Shown: positions 42,476 through 52,063 of the stretch, piece after piece
How the letters are laid out: each line of letters starts with the position of its first letter
Position numbering within the stretch: the first letter of the stretch is position 1
Program-made: the position numbers and the translations under genes
The notes under the pieces: model-generated
Databases searched by the model: none
What the model was told of the DNA's origin: nothing
Seen by the model: the letters and a program-made list of their open reading frames with translations, nothing else
From: Cetobacterium ceti
GTDB lineage: Bacteria > Fusobacteriota > Fusobacteriia > Fusobacteriales > Fusobacteriaceae
Direction: 5' to 3'
NCBI RefSeq assembly: GCF_900167275.1
Contig: NZ_FUWX01000004.1
Location: forward strand, 248,001-312,000
DNA length: 64,000 nt

Positions 42476-44827
42476 ATGACAAAACTTAACCAGCATTTAA
42501 CACCATTATTTTCTACTCTAAAGGATGTTTATGCTAAAAGAGATATAACACCTTTTCATGTTCCAGGACATAAAAGAGGAAAAGGAGTAGATCACGAATT
42601 TTATGAATTTATGGGGCCTAACCCATTCTCCATCGATGTTACTATTTTTAAAATGGTAGATGGATTACATAACCCAAAAAGCTGTATAAAAGAAGCACAA
42701 GATTTGGCAGCAGATGCGTATGGAGTTAAAAAGACATTTTTTGCTGTAAATGGAACATCAGGAGCCATTCAAGCTATGATTATGTCTGTTGTAAAACCAG
42801 GAGAAAAAATACTAGTCCCAAGAAATGTTCATAAATCTGTTTCAGGGGGAATTATATTAAGTGGATCGATGCCAGTTTATATGAATCCTGAAGTTGACGC
42901 TGAGCTAGGAATAGCCCACGGAGTTAAACCAGAAACTGTGGAAAAAATGTTAAAACAACATCCAGATACAAAGGCTGTTTTAATAATTAATCCAACTTAT
43001 TATGGTGCAGCTACAGATATTAGAAAAATTGCTGAGATAGTTCATAGTTATGATATACCTCTAATAGTAGATGAAGCTCACGGTCCTCATTTACATTTCC
43101 ACGAGGATTTACCACTTTCAGCTGTGGATGCAGGAGCAGATATATGTTGTCAGAGTACTCATAAAATAATAGGCGCTATGACACAAATGTCAATGTTACA
43201 TGTTAACTCAGATAGAGTTGATATGAATAGAATTCAACAAATTTTAAGTTTATTACATACTACATCACCTTCATATCCGTTAATGGCATCTTTAGATTGT
43301 GCAAGAAGACAAATAGCTGTAGAAGGAAGAGAGTTATTAGGAAAAACTTTAAAATTAGCTAATGAATTAAGAGCTGAAATTAATAAAATACCTGGAATTT
43401 CATCTTTCGGAAATGAAATTGTGGGAAAATATGGAATTCATTCATTTGATGAAACAAAATTATCTATAACAGCTAAGGAATTAGGATTAACTGGATTTGA
43501 ATTAGAAACTTTATTAGTTGATGATTATAATATTCAAGTGGAATTATCAGATTTCTATAATGCTCTTGCTTTAATAACTTTAGGAGATACTGAAGAAAGT
43601 ACAGGAAAGTTATTAGATGCTTTAAAAGATATTAGTAAAAGATTCTATGGACAAGGAAAAGTTTTAGAAGGTGGAGTTAGAAGAATGCCTCCGATTCCTG
43701 AAGCAGCACTTATTCCAAGGGAAGCTTTTTACAGTGAAACTAATAAGATAAAATTTGAAGAGAGTGAAGGAAAAATTTGTGCTGAGATGATTATGGCATA
43801 TCCACCAGGAATTCCAGTAATTACTCCAGGAGAAAAAATTTCTAAATCTATTATTGAATATGTAAAAGAGTTAAAAGAGGCTAAATTACATGTACAAGGA
43901 ATGGAAGATCCTGAACTTGAGTATATTAAAGTAATTGAAGATGAAGATGCAGTTTACTTATATAGTGAAAAAATGAAAAATAAAATGCTAGCAGTACCTA
44001 TGAACTTAGGAGCAAATAAAGCTGGTATAGAGTTTGGACCAGAAGTATTAGAAGAATATTATCCAGATACATTTGGAGAGATGACTTATATTGATGTTGA
44101 AAAACAAAGAGAAAACTTCAATGAGCCAAATTTAAAATATAAAAATACTATATTACATACTTGTAATAAATTAGCAGAAGCAACAAATGAAGCGGTAAGA
44201 GATGGATTTAGACCAATAACTATCGGTGGAGATCACTCAATTGCTTTAGGAAGTATTTCAGGAGTATCTTTAGAAAAAGAGATTGGAGTAATTTGGATTG
44301 ATGCCCATGGGGATATGAATACAGATGAAAGTACAATTTCAGGAAATATTCATGGAATGCCATTAGCAGCTCTTTTAGGAGCAGGAGATAGAGATCTTGT
44401 AAATTGTTTCTATGAGGGAGCTAAAATTGATCCTAAAAATGTAATTATATTAGGAGCAAGAGATTTAGATGTTAAGGAAAGAGAAGTAATAGAAGAATTA
44501 GGTGTAAAAGTAATTCATTATGATGATGTAATGCATAAAGGATTAGATCATATTTTAGATGAAATTAAAGATTATTTAAAAATAGATAATTTACACATAA
44601 GTTTTGATGTTGATTCAATTGATCCAGAGCATGCTCCTGGGGTAAGTACTCCAGTTAGATTAGGATTTAGTCCTGAAGATATGTTTAAAACATTTAAATT
44701 CTTATTTAAAAATTATTCAATATCTTCTGTAGACATTGTTGAATATAATCCAGTTAATGATAAAAATGGAAAAACAATGGATTTCGTAAATGAATTAACA
44801 GAATTTGTTTTAAATCCAACAGTATAA
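42476..44827 (+). CDS. Arginine/ornithine decarboxylase fused to an arginase/agmatinase-family domain
   Basis: 783 residues. Residues 1-490 are an aspartate-aminotransferase-fold Orn/Lys/Arg decarboxylase (TPFHVPGHKRGKG, FFAVNGTSGAIQAMIMS, DEAHGPHLHF, PLP Lys230 in STHKIIGAMTQ, and the C-terminal YPPGIPVITPGEKI). Residues about 510-783 are a binuclear-Mn ureohydrolase: GGDHS at 584, DAHGDMN at 609, SFDVDSIDPEHAPGVSTP with Asp711 and Asp713, SVDIVEYNP. Two routes fit: arginine to agmatine to putrescine plus urea, or arginine to ornithine to putrescine. Either way one chain could convert arginine to putrescine. Single-gene unit between promoter and terminator. Confidence 0.9.
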   Translation: MTKLNQHLTPLFSTLKDVYAKRDITPFHVPGHKRGKGVDHEFYEFMGPNPFSIDVTIFKMVDGLHNPKSCIKEAQDLAADAYGVKKTFFAVNGTSGAIQAMIMSVVKPGEKILVPRNVHKSVSGGIILSGSMPVYMNPEVDAELGIAHGVKPETVEKMLKQHPDTKAVLIINPTYYGAATDIRKIAEIVHSYDIPLIVDEAHGPHLHFHEDLPLSAVDAGADICCQSTHKIIGAMTQMSMLHVNSDRVDMNRIQQILSLLHTTSPSYPLMASLDCARRQIAVEGRELLGKTLKLANELRAEINKIPGISSFGNEIVGKYGIHSFDETKLSITAKELGLTGFELETLLVDDYNIQVELSDFYNALALITLGDTEESTGKLLDALKDISKRFYGQGKVLEGGVRRMPPIPEAALIPREAFYSETNKIKFEESEGKICAEMIMAYPPGIPVITPGEKISKSIIEYVKELKEAKLHVQGMEDPELEYIKVIEDEDAVYLYSEKMKNKMLAVPMNLGANKAGIEFGPEVLEEYYPDTFGEMTYIDVEKQRENFNEPNLKYKNTILHTCNKLAEATNEAVRDGFRPITIGGDHSIALGSISGVSLEKEIGVIWIDAHGDMNTDESTISGNIHGMPLAALLGAGDRDLVNCFYEGAKIDPKNVIILGARDLDVKEREVIEELGVKVIHYDDVMHKGLDHILDEIKDYLKIDNLHISFDVDSIDPEHAPGVSTPVRLGFSPEDMFKTFKFLFKNYSISSVDIVEYNPVNDKNGKTMDFVNELTEFVLNPTV

Positions 44828-44840
44828 TTATAAAAAAAAG

Positions 44841-44870
44841 AGATCCTCCTTAGGGAGGATTTTTTTGTTT
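44841..44870 (+). terminator. Terminator of the decarboxylase-arginase gene
   Basis: ATCCTCC-ttag-GGAGGAT followed by TTTTTTGTTT. Confidence 0.92.
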
Positions 44871-44872
44871 AT

Positions 44873-44900
44873 TGAATTATTGGTAAGAATGGAGTAAAAT
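44873..44900 (+). promoter_or_regulatory. Promoter of the hydrolase-mlaA operon
   Basis: TTGAAT, 16-base spacer, TAAAAT. Confidence 0.5.
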
Positions 44901-44932
44901 TACATAAAAAGAAAGTAACAGGGAGAGAGTAT

Positions 44933-46228
44933 ATGAAAAAAATATTAGGAATATTTTTAGGAATATTTTTGTTTCAAAGTATCTATGCCTTTGAATATGA
45001 TTATCCTTTTAAAAATCCCTATGTAGCTACTATAGTTGGAAGCTCTTCATTAATGGCTAAAGGGGTACCAAAGGAAAAGGAGATTCCCATAGAAGAATTT
45101 ACAATTTATTCACAAAAGGAAGATAAAATTCCAAAAAATTTATGGTTTGAAAATGGGTTCAATTTTTCATTATCTAAACAAAACCATCCAGCACCTTTAA
45201 TTTTTGTTTTGTCAGGAACAGGTGCAAAATATGATTCCACAAGAACTAAAATATTTCAAAGAATATTTTATGGGGCAGGGTATAATGTTATAACGGTCTC
45301 CTCTATATTTAGTACAAATTTTTTAGTAAATGGTTCTAGTACTAGAATGCCAGGTATGCTTTTAGTAGATGGAAGAGATATTTATCATATGATGAAACTT
45401 ATGTATGAGAAAGTGAAAAAAGAAACACAAGTTACAGATTTTTATTTAATGGGGTATAGTATGGGAGCCACAGACTCTGCAATTATATCCTATATAGATG
45501 AAAAGGATAAATATTTTGATTTTAAAAGAGTATATTTAGTTAATCCTGCAGTGAGTCTATATACTTCTGCAATAAGACTAGATGATATGTTAAATAGAAA
45601 TATAAATAATAATAAAAAAAATATAGGAGTTTTAGTTGATAGAGTTGTAAATAAAGCGGCTATGTTTGTGAAAAAATCAGGAACATTGGCAATAGAAATG
45701 AATGAAGAAACTTTATATAAAATATTTAAAGAGGAACCATTATCTGAAAATGATATGGAAGCTCTTATAGGATTAGCTTTTAGATTAACTTCTGTAGATG
45801 TAAATTATACAACAGATCTTTTAACTAAGTCTCATGTATATACAGATAAACCTGTGGGAAGATATACATATATGTTTCCATATATGGAAAAAGTTAATTT
45901 TGCAGATTTTGAAAGTTATATGAATGTATTAGCACATCCATATTATGAAAAATTATTAGGAAGAAAAATGACTATGGATACATTAATAAAAACTACAGAG
46001 TTAGATCAAATAGAAAAGTACTTAAAAAATAGTAAAAAAATTGCAGCTGTAACAAATGCTGATGATTTTATTTTAGATGGAGAAAATAGAGAATTTTTGA
46101 AAAAAACATTTAAAAATAGATTTTTACTATATCCTTATGGCGGACATTGTGGTAATATGTTTTATGAGGGGAACATTAAAACAATGTTAAACTTTTTAAA
46201 TAAGGGGGTTTTAAAGTATGAGGATTAA
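44933..46228 (+). CDS. Exported alpha/beta hydrolase linked to MlaA
   Basis: 431 residues with a signal peptide (MKKILGIFLGIFLFQSIYA). The nucleophile elbow is GYSMGAT, the strand and oxyanion region is APLIFVLSGTGAKYDSTRTKIFQ, a candidate acid is in TNADDFIL, and a candidate His is in YGGHCGNM. These are the parts of a serine esterase or lipase working in the periplasm. It overlaps the mlaA gene by 11 bases, so a role in phospholipid turnover at the outer membrane is likely. Exact substrate unknown. Confidence 0.75.
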   Translation: MKKILGIFLGIFLFQSIYAFEYDYPFKNPYVATIVGSSSLMAKGVPKEKEIPIEEFTIYSQKEDKIPKNLWFENGFNFSLSKQNHPAPLIFVLSGTGAKYDSTRTKIFQRIFYGAGYNVITVSSIFSTNFLVNGSSTRMPGMLLVDGRDIYHMMKLMYEKVKKETQVTDFYLMGYSMGATDSAIISYIDEKDKYFDFKRVYLVNPAVSLYTSAIRLDDMLNRNINNNKKNIGVLVDRVVNKAAMFVKKSGTLAIEMNEETLYKIFKEEPLSENDMEALIGLAFRLTSVDVNYTTDLLTKSHVYTDKPVGRYTYMFPYMEKVNFADFESYMNVLAHPYYEKLLGRKMTMDTLIKTTELDQIEKYLKNSKKIAAVTNADDFILDGENREFLKKTFKNRFLLYPYGGHCGNMFYEGNIKTMLNFLNKGVLKYED

Positions 46229-47006
46229 AAATTATTTATTTTTAGGACTTATAGTTTTATTAACTTCCTGTAGTAATATTGAAAAACCGGATCAATCTAA
46301 TTATGAAAATAGAGATTTAACATTTTCTCAAGTAACTTCAGAGGATAGAAAAAATTCTGAATTTTTAAATGTATATGATCCTTTAGAACCTTTTAACAAG
46401 AGAATGTATAATTTTAACTATTATTTAGATAAATATCTTTTAATTCCAACTGTAAATGCTTATGAATATGTAACACCTACTCCTGTTCAAAGTGGAGTTA
46501 GCAATTTTTTTGATAACTTCCAAAATGTAAGTACATTTTTAAACTGTGTTTTACAATTTAAATTAGGAGAGGCTTTAGTTACAGCGGTAAGATTTGGAGT
46601 AAATAGTACAGTGGGAGTTTTAGGTTTATTTGATGTGGCAACAAAAATAGGATTGCCAAAAACATATGAAGATTTTGGGTTGACCTTAGCTTATTATGGA
46701 GTAAATGATGGGCCTTATTTAGTGTTACCTGTTTTAGGACCTTCAAATTTAAGGGATACAACTGGAAAAGTTGTGGGAAGTTTTACTACGGCTAAAATGG
46801 ATTTATATCATCCTTTAGATTTTAAAGTGGATGGTCCTGAGGGAACTGTGTTAAATGGAATAAACACAAGAAAGAAAACTAAAAGTTTCAGATATTATGG
46901 TAGCGGTTCACCATTTGATTATGAATATGTAAGATTTTTCTACACAACATATAGAGATATATTAGAAAAAGGAAACACAGACACAACAGATACGAAGGAG
47001 GAATAG
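46218..47006 (+). CDS. mlaA: MlaA/VacJ-family outer-membrane lipoprotein
   Basis: 262 residues, lipobox LLTSC. Typical MlaA blocks: NVYDPLEPFNKRMYNFNYYLDKYLLIPTVNAYEYVTPTPVQSGVSNFFDNFQNV, RFGVNSTVGVLGLFDVATKIGLPKTYEDFGLTLAYYGVNDGPYLVLPVLGPSNLRDTTG. MlaA removes phospholipids from the outer leaflet of the outer membrane for retrograde transport. No mlaBCDEF genes are in the window. AAGGGGG lies 9 bases before the ATG. Followed 2 bases later by pepV. Confidence 0.93.
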   Translation: MRIKNYLFLGLIVLLTSCSNIEKPDQSNYENRDLTFSQVTSEDRKNSEFLNVYDPLEPFNKRMYNFNYYLDKYLLIPTVNAYEYVTPTPVQSGVSNFFDNFQNVSTFLNCVLQFKLGEALVTAVRFGVNSTVGVLGLFDVATKIGLPKTYEDFGLTLAYYGVNDGPYLVLPVLGPSNLRDTTGKVVGSFTTAKMDLYHPLDFKVDGPEGTVLNGINTRKKTKSFRYYGSGSPFDYEYVRFFYTTYRDILEKGNTDTTDTKEE

Positions 47007-47008
47007 TA

Positions 47009-48394
47009 ATGGATTTACAAAAATTAGTACTTAATTACAAAGATGATGTGGTTAAAACTATTCAAGAAGCAGTTCAAATTAAAAGTGTGCAAGAAGCACC
47101 TTTACCAGGAATGCCTTTTGGAGAAGGACCAGCAAAAGCTTTGGAATATTTCTTAGAATTAGGAAAAAAATTAGGATTTGAAGTTGAAAACTTTGATAAC
47201 TATGCTGGACACATTGACTTTGGAACAGGAGAAGAAACTGTTGGAATTTTAGGACACGTTGACGTTGTTCCTGAAGGAGACGGATGGACATTCCCTCCAT
47301 ATAGTGGAACTATTGCTGATGGAAAAATCTTCGGAAGAGGAGTTTTAGATGATAAAGGTCCTTCAATTGTATGTTTATATGCAATGAAAGCTCTTAAAGA
47401 TTCAGGAATAAAATTAAATAGAAAAGTTAGAATGATTTTAGGAGCAAATGAAGAAACTGGATGGGGATGTATGAAACATTACTTCGGTGAATTAAAAATG
47501 CCTCAACCTACATTTGCATTTACACCAGATTCAGGATTCCCAGTAACTTTTGCTGAAAAAGGAATTTTACACTTAAGTTTAACAAAAGCTTATGATAAAA
47601 ACTTAGATTTTGAAATTGTTGGAGGAACTGCATTTAACTCTGTACCAGATTTAACAACTGCTATTTTACCTCTTTCAATGAAAAATAAAGTTGAAGAAAA
47701 CTTAGTAGAATTTAATAAAGAAAAACCTTATAAAATAGAAATGACTGAGGAAAATGGAAAAATAAAATTATCTTCATTTGGTAAGGCTTCACATGGTGCA
47801 AGACCTTCTGAAGGATATAATAGTATTTCTGCATTATTCCAGTTCTTAAGCTCAATAACTTTAGAAGATAATGAGTTAAAAAATATTGTTGATTTCTTTA
47901 AAAAATATATAAAAATGGATTATACAGGAAAAGAATTAGGAATTAATTTCTCAGATGAGCCATCTGGAAACTTAACTCTTAATGTAGGAAAAGTTGAAAT
48001 TAAAGACAACAACTTAATGGTTGGATTTGATATTAGATATCCTGTTACATTTAACCAAGAAGATGTAATTGAAAAAGTAAGACCAAAAGCTGAAGAGTTT
48101 GGAATTTCTGTAGGAATTAAATCTTCTCAAAAACCACTTTATGTACCTAAAGATAGTTTCTTAGTAAAAACATTAATGGATGTTTATGGTAATGTAACTG
48201 GAGATAGAGATAGTCAACCAATTGCAATAGGTGGAGGAACTTATGCAAGAGCGGTAACAAATGGAGTTGCTTTTGGAGCTTTATTAAATTCTCAAGAGGA
48301 TAATATGCACCAAAGAAATGAGTATTTAGAAATAGATAAATTAGATACTTGGTTAAAAATATACATAGAAGCTATTTATCAATTGGCAAAATAA
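47009..48394 (+). CDS. pepV: Dipeptidase PepV (M20 family)
   Basis: 461-residue Zn-dependent cytosolic dipeptidase. Shows GILGHVDVVPEGDGWTFPPYSG with a metal His and Asp, GRGVLDDKGPSIVCLYAMKAL, ILGANEETGWGCMKHYF with the catalytic Glu pair, FTPDSGFPVTFAEKGI, SFGKASHGARPSEGYN, and the late IAIGGGTYARAVTNGVAFG and HQRNEYLEIDKL. GGAGGAATAGTA precedes the ATG, within 2 bases of the mlaA stop. It may be read with mlaA, though its role differs. Confidence 0.95.
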   Translation: MDLQKLVLNYKDDVVKTIQEAVQIKSVQEAPLPGMPFGEGPAKALEYFLELGKKLGFEVENFDNYAGHIDFGTGEETVGILGHVDVVPEGDGWTFPPYSGTIADGKIFGRGVLDDKGPSIVCLYAMKALKDSGIKLNRKVRMILGANEETGWGCMKHYFGELKMPQPTFAFTPDSGFPVTFAEKGILHLSLTKAYDKNLDFEIVGGTAFNSVPDLTTAILPLSMKNKVEENLVEFNKEKPYKIEMTEENGKIKLSSFGKASHGARPSEGYNSISALFQFLSSITLEDNELKNIVDFFKKYIKMDYTGKELGINFSDEPSGNLTLNVGKVEIKDNNLMVGFDIRYPVTFNQEDVIEKVRPKAEEFGISVGIKSSQKPLYVPKDSFLVKTLMDVYGNVTGDRDSQPIAIGGGTYARAVTNGVAFGALLNSQEDNMHQRNEYLEIDKLDTWLKIYIEAIYQLAK

Positions 48395-48406
48395 TATGAT
48401 ATAATT

Positions 48407-48438
48407 AAAAGGCTGTGGAATAATCCACAGCCTTTTTA
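48407..48438 (+). terminator. Terminator of the hydrolase-mlaA-pepV operon
   Basis: AAAAGGCTGTGGA-ataa-TCCACAGCCTTTTT. Confidence 0.92.
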
Positions 48439-48461
48439 AATACATAGGAGGAAATCGTAAC

Positions 48462-49325
48462 ATGGAATGGGAAAGGGTAACCATTGCTAGTAAGTCTATA
48501 ATTGATAAATACTGTAAGGGAAGATATAACAGCTCAGATTTAAATTTTACCAACTTTATAGTTTGGAGTATTTCTGAAAGAATTGAGTATAGAGAAGAGA
48601 ATGAAATTTTATATGTCCGTGGAGACTTAGATGGAAAGGAATATTATTTCCCACCACTACCTAAAGAAAAAAATGAAAATATAGTTGAAAAATTAAGTCT
48701 GGCTTTTAAAAATATTTTAGATAATAAGGGAAGAATTTTATTTATTCCAGAAGAGATTAAGAATATTTTAGAAGATAAATTTATATTTTCTGAAAATAGA
48801 GATTATTTTGATTATATTTATTTAAGTGAAAGTTTAGAAACCTTAAAAGGAAGAAAATATGCAAAAAAGAAAAATAAAATTTCTCAATTCAAAAAACTTT
48901 ATGAATATGAAGTTGAAAATATAAGTAGAGAAAATTTAAAAGATGTTAAAGAGTTTCAAAGAAAATGGTTTGAAATGAGAAAAGATGATCCAATGATAAG
49001 AAAAGAAAATAAAGGGGTTGAACTTCTTTTGGAAAACTTTGAACTTTTAGAACTTTTAGGAGTTGTAATAAAGGTTGATAATAAAATCATAGGTTATTCT
49101 TTAGGAGAGATATTAAATAAAAATATGATTCTTGTACATACGGAAAAAGCTTTACCAGAATATAGAGGAAGCTATCAAATGATAAATAAAATTTTTGTAT
49201 GTTATAAGGGAAAAGATAAAAAATATATAAATAGAGAAGATGATTCAGGAATAGAAGGTTTAAGGGAAGCAAAAATGTCTTACTTCCCGGAAATTTTATA
49301 TAAAAAATATGAACTAGGAAATTAA
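48462..49325 (+). CDS. DUF2156 (phosphatidylglycerol lysyltransferase C-domain-like) protein
   Basis: 287 residues, no membrane segment. Contains the GNAT-like double fold of DUF2156: DLNFTNFIVWSISERIEYREENEILYVRG, LKGRKYAKKKNKISQFKKLYEYEVENIS, VIKVDNKIIGYSLGEILNKNMILVHTEKALPEYRGSYQMINKIFV, INREDDSGIEGLREAKMSYFPEILYKKYEL. Related domains transfer an aminoacyl group from tRNA, in MprF onto lipid. The stand-alone form has no assigned substrate. Own ribosome binding site AGGAGG. Confidence 0.85.
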   Translation: MEWERVTIASKSIIDKYCKGRYNSSDLNFTNFIVWSISERIEYREENEILYVRGDLDGKEYYFPPLPKEKNENIVEKLSLAFKNILDNKGRILFIPEEIKNILEDKFIFSENRDYFDYIYLSESLETLKGRKYAKKKNKISQFKKLYEYEVENISRENLKDVKEFQRKWFEMRKDDPMIRKENKGVELLLENFELLELLGVVIKVDNKIIGYSLGEILNKNMILVHTEKALPEYRGSYQMINKIFVCYKGKDKKYINREDDSGIEGLREAKMSYFPEILYKKYELGN

Positions 49326-49832
49326 ATCTCTAGTAGCGTTGGCTTCAAAAAAAACTTCTCCTAAAATAAAAGCTATTCCTATGGGAATGAAGATATTTAA
49401 AGATGAAGTAGGAAAAAGACAAGAGGCTAACCCAGAAAAAATTAATCCCCAAGCATAATAGTTTAAAAATTTTAATTGTTTATTATAAAATAAAATATAG
49501 ATGGCAAAGACAAATTGAATAACAAGAGTTCCTGTATAGTTTAAATAAAAAATAGAAGTGTTTATATTTTCTCCAATTAAAGATAAAAAATAAGTAAGAG
49601 TAGAAATTATTTTAAAAAAAATAAAAAGATAGATAAAAAGATCAAATTTAAAAGTTTTCAATATTTTGTTGAAAACTTTTTTTAAATCCAAAAGAATGGA
49701 AAGTATTAAAAGAGTTCCTGTAAGAATAATTGCTCCATGGGCAGGTATATTATTAGGGCTCACAAAATAACTTAAAACAAGTAAAAAAATATATAGATGA
49801 CAAAAACCTGTGGACATATTGTATTTTTTCAT
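49314..49832 (-). CDS. Membrane protein of unknown function
   Basis: 172 residues with about five or six hydrophobic helices and lysine-rich turns (LKKVFNKILKTFKFD). No family recognised. The 3' end overlaps that of the convergent DUF2156 gene by 12 bases. GGGGGGAAAAATTT precedes the ATG. No terminator hairpin found between the two genes. Confidence 0.65.
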   Translation of the reverse strand: MKKYNMSTGFCHLYIFLLVLSYFVSPNNIPAHGAIILTGTLLILSILLDLKKVFNKILKTFKFDLFIYLFIFFKIISTLTYFLSLIGENINTSIFYLNYTGTLVIQFVFAIYILFYNKQLKFLNYYAWGLIFSGLASCLFPTSSLNIFIPIGIAFILGEVFFEANATRDLIS

Positions 49833-49953
49833 AAATTTTTCCCCCCGTAAAATATATGTTAATAAGAGTATACTTGAAAAATTAAAAACAAAAAATTGAA
49901 ATTATATATAAATGGTGGTAATCTTTAGATATAGAAGAAGAGGAGGGGTAAAA

Positions 49954-51378
49954 ATGTTAAGAATTACAAAGAAATTAGAAAAAAAATATGATGAAAATAT
50001 GATTGTTTGTTTTGAAAATGAGGTTGAAATTTGTTCATGCGTCTCTGAAAATAACAGAAAATTAATTGAAAAATTAATTGAAAAAGAGAATTTTAAAGGT
50101 AAGGATAATGAAATTTTAAAGGCCTCTTTCTTAGAGGGTGAAATGTTAATTTCAATGACTTATATTGGTGTGGGGAAGAAAAAAGAGTTTACAGAAAATA
50201 AATATAGAGAAATTTTATATAAGAGTTTAAAAGGGCTAAAGGGAAATATTTTAGTTTCTAGTAAAGAGGAAAAATTATTAGATGAAAAAATTTTTACAGA
50301 GATAGTTTATAATATAAATTACGCCTTTGATAAATATATAGAAAAGAAAAATGAAAATATTAATGTGGATATTTTTGTAGAGAAGAAAGAAAAAATAGAT
50401 AATAAAGAGAATGAAATTTTAGGAGAAATGACAAATATCACTAGAAAATTAATAGATGAACCTGCAAATATTATCAATCCAGAAACTTTAGCTTTAAAGG
50501 CTGAGAGTCTAGGGAAAGAGTGTGGATTTGAAGTTGAAATTTTAGATGAGTATAGAATTAGTGAACTTGGGATGGAAGCATTTTTAGCAGTGGGAAGAGC
50601 TTCAAAAAATAGACCAAAACTAATTATAATGAGATATATGGGAGATCCTGAAAATAAAAATATAATAGGACTTGTGGGAAAAGGATTAACTTATGACACA
50701 GGAGGATTATGTTTAAAATCTCCAGATGGAATGTTTGATATGAAAACTGATATGGGTGGAGGAGCAACTGTAATAGGAGCAATAGGAGCTGTAGCTAAAT
50801 CTAAATTAAAGAAAAATGTAGTTGCAGTTATAGCAGCTTGTGAAAATGGAATAGGTTCTAATGCATATAGACCTGGAGATATATTAAAAACTATGAGTGG
50901 AAAAACTATAGAAGTTGTAAATACAGATGCAGAGGGAAGAATTACCTTAGGAGATGCCATAACTTATATTACTAGAATGGAAAATGTAAGTGAAATTATA
51001 GATGTGGCAACACTTACTGGGGGAGTTATGGTAGCTCTTGGAATGACAACAACAGGATTATTTTCAAATTCTGATAAAATGGTTGAAAAGTTTATGAAGG
51101 CCAGTGAAAACTGGGGAGAAAAATATTGGAGAATGCCATTATTTGAAGAGTATGGAGAAATGATTAAATCAGATGTGGCAGATATTAAAAACTCTGCTGG
51201 TAGATGGGCAAGTCCAATAACAGCAAGTAAATTCTTAGAAAATTTTGTGGAGAATACTCCATGGATACATTTGGATATTGCAGGAACAGCTTATTTAGAT
51301 AAGGATGGAAAATGGTTTAAAAAAGGAGCTACAGGAGTTGGAGTAAAAACTATTTACTCTTATATTAAAAATATATAG
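49954..51378 (+). CDS. pepA: M17 leucyl aminopeptidase-family protein
   Basis: 474 residues. Metal and catalytic motifs: LVGKGLTYDTGGLCLKSPDGMFDMKTDMGGGATVIG, ENGIGSNAYRPGDILKTMSGKTIEVVNTDAEGRITLGDA (the NTDAEGR signature), DVATLTGGVMVALG, DVADIKNSAGR and WIHLDIAGTAYLDKDGKWFKKGATGVGV. Cuts N-terminal residues from peptides in the cytosol. ATG at 49954 behind GAGGAGGGG; an earlier ATG at 49912 has no ribosome binding site. With PepV it indicates peptide and amino-acid use as nutrients. Confidence 0.93.
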   Translation: MLRITKKLEKKYDENMIVCFENEVEICSCVSENNRKLIEKLIEKENFKGKDNEILKASFLEGEMLISMTYIGVGKKKEFTENKYREILYKSLKGLKGNILVSSKEEKLLDEKIFTEIVYNINYAFDKYIEKKNENINVDIFVEKKEKIDNKENEILGEMTNITRKLIDEPANIINPETLALKAESLGKECGFEVEILDEYRISELGMEAFLAVGRASKNRPKLIIMRYMGDPENKNIIGLVGKGLTYDTGGLCLKSPDGMFDMKTDMGGGATVIGAIGAVAKSKLKKNVVAVIAACENGIGSNAYRPGDILKTMSGKTIEVVNTDAEGRITLGDAITYITRMENVSEIIDVATLTGGVMVALGMTTTGLFSNSDKMVEKFMKASENWGEKYWRMPLFEEYGEMIKSDVADIKNSAGRWASPITASKFLENFVENTPWIHLDIAGTAYLDKDGKWFKKGATGVGVKTIYSYIKNI

Positions 51379-51402
51379 ATAGTTAAAAAAAAATTAAAAA
51401 TA

Positions 51403-51411
51403 TGTTATAAT
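51403..51411 (+). promoter_or_regulatory. Extended -10 promoter of the deoxynucleoside kinase gene
   Basis: TGTTATAAT, 39 bases before the ATG; no clear -35 box. Confidence 0.45.
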
Positions 51412-51449
51412 ATATCCCTAAGATAATAAAAGCAGGGGAGATAAAAATA

Positions 51450-52049
51450 ATGATTTATATAGATGGAATTGTTGGAGTGGGAAAAAGTACTCTAGCTGAG
51501 ATTCTAGCAAAGGAATTAAATTTAAGTCTTTATAAGGAACCGGTTTATGATAATCCAATTCTAGAAAAATTTTATTATGATAAGAAAAAATATAGTTTTC
51601 CACTACAGGTTTTTTTCTTAAATAAAAGATTAGAAATGGTAAAAGAAGCACATAAAAATGGTGGAGGAATATTTGATAGAGCTATTTATTGTGATAAAAT
51701 TTTTGCTGATATCCTATATAAAGATGGGGATTTAATAGAGGATGAGTATAACCTTTATTTAGAACTTACAAAAAATATGTTTGAAAACCTTCCAAAGCCG
51801 AAAGTGTTAGTATATCTAGAGACTACTGTGGATAAGGCTATAGAAAAAATAGCTAGAAGAGGTAGAGAGTTTGAAAAAAATGTAGATAGAAAGTACTGGG
51901 AAGAATTACATGGTCACTATAAAAAATATTTTGAAGAGTATAGTGAAAGCACAGTAATAAAAATCAATGTGGACAATAGAGATTTTTTAAATAATAGGGA
52001 AGATGTAGAGTATATTTTGAATCTAGTTAGGGGAGAGCTATGTAAGTAG
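51450..52049 (+). CDS. Deoxynucleoside kinase
   Basis: 199 residues of the dNK/dGK-dAK family: P-loop IDGIVGVGKSTLAE, KEPVYDNPILEKFYYDKKKYSFPLQVFFLNKR, FDRAIYCDKIFADIL (the family's DRS motif appears as DRA), VLVYLETTVDKAIEKIARRGREFE with the lid arginines. Phosphorylates deoxynucleosides for salvage; which base cannot be told. A hairpin overlaps the stop codon. Confidence 0.88.
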   Translation: MIYIDGIVGVGKSTLAEILAKELNLSLYKEPVYDNPILEKFYYDKKKYSFPLQVFFLNKRLEMVKEAHKNGGGIFDRAIYCDKIFADILYKDGDLIEDEYNLYLELTKNMFENLPKPKVLVYLETTVDKAIEKIARRGREFEKNVDRKYWEELHGHYKKYFEEYSESTVIKINVDNRDFLNNREDVEYILNLVRGELCK

Positions 52050-52063
52050 TTCTCCTTTTTTTT
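52032..52063 (+). terminator. Terminator overlapping the deoxynucleoside kinase stop, with a competing hairpin
   Basis: GGAGAGCTA (52032-52040) pairs with TAGTTCTCC (52047-52055, one G-U) and a T run follows. The same TCTCC can instead pair with the AAAGGAGA at 52065-52072, the ribosome binding site of the next gene. Confidence 0.7.
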
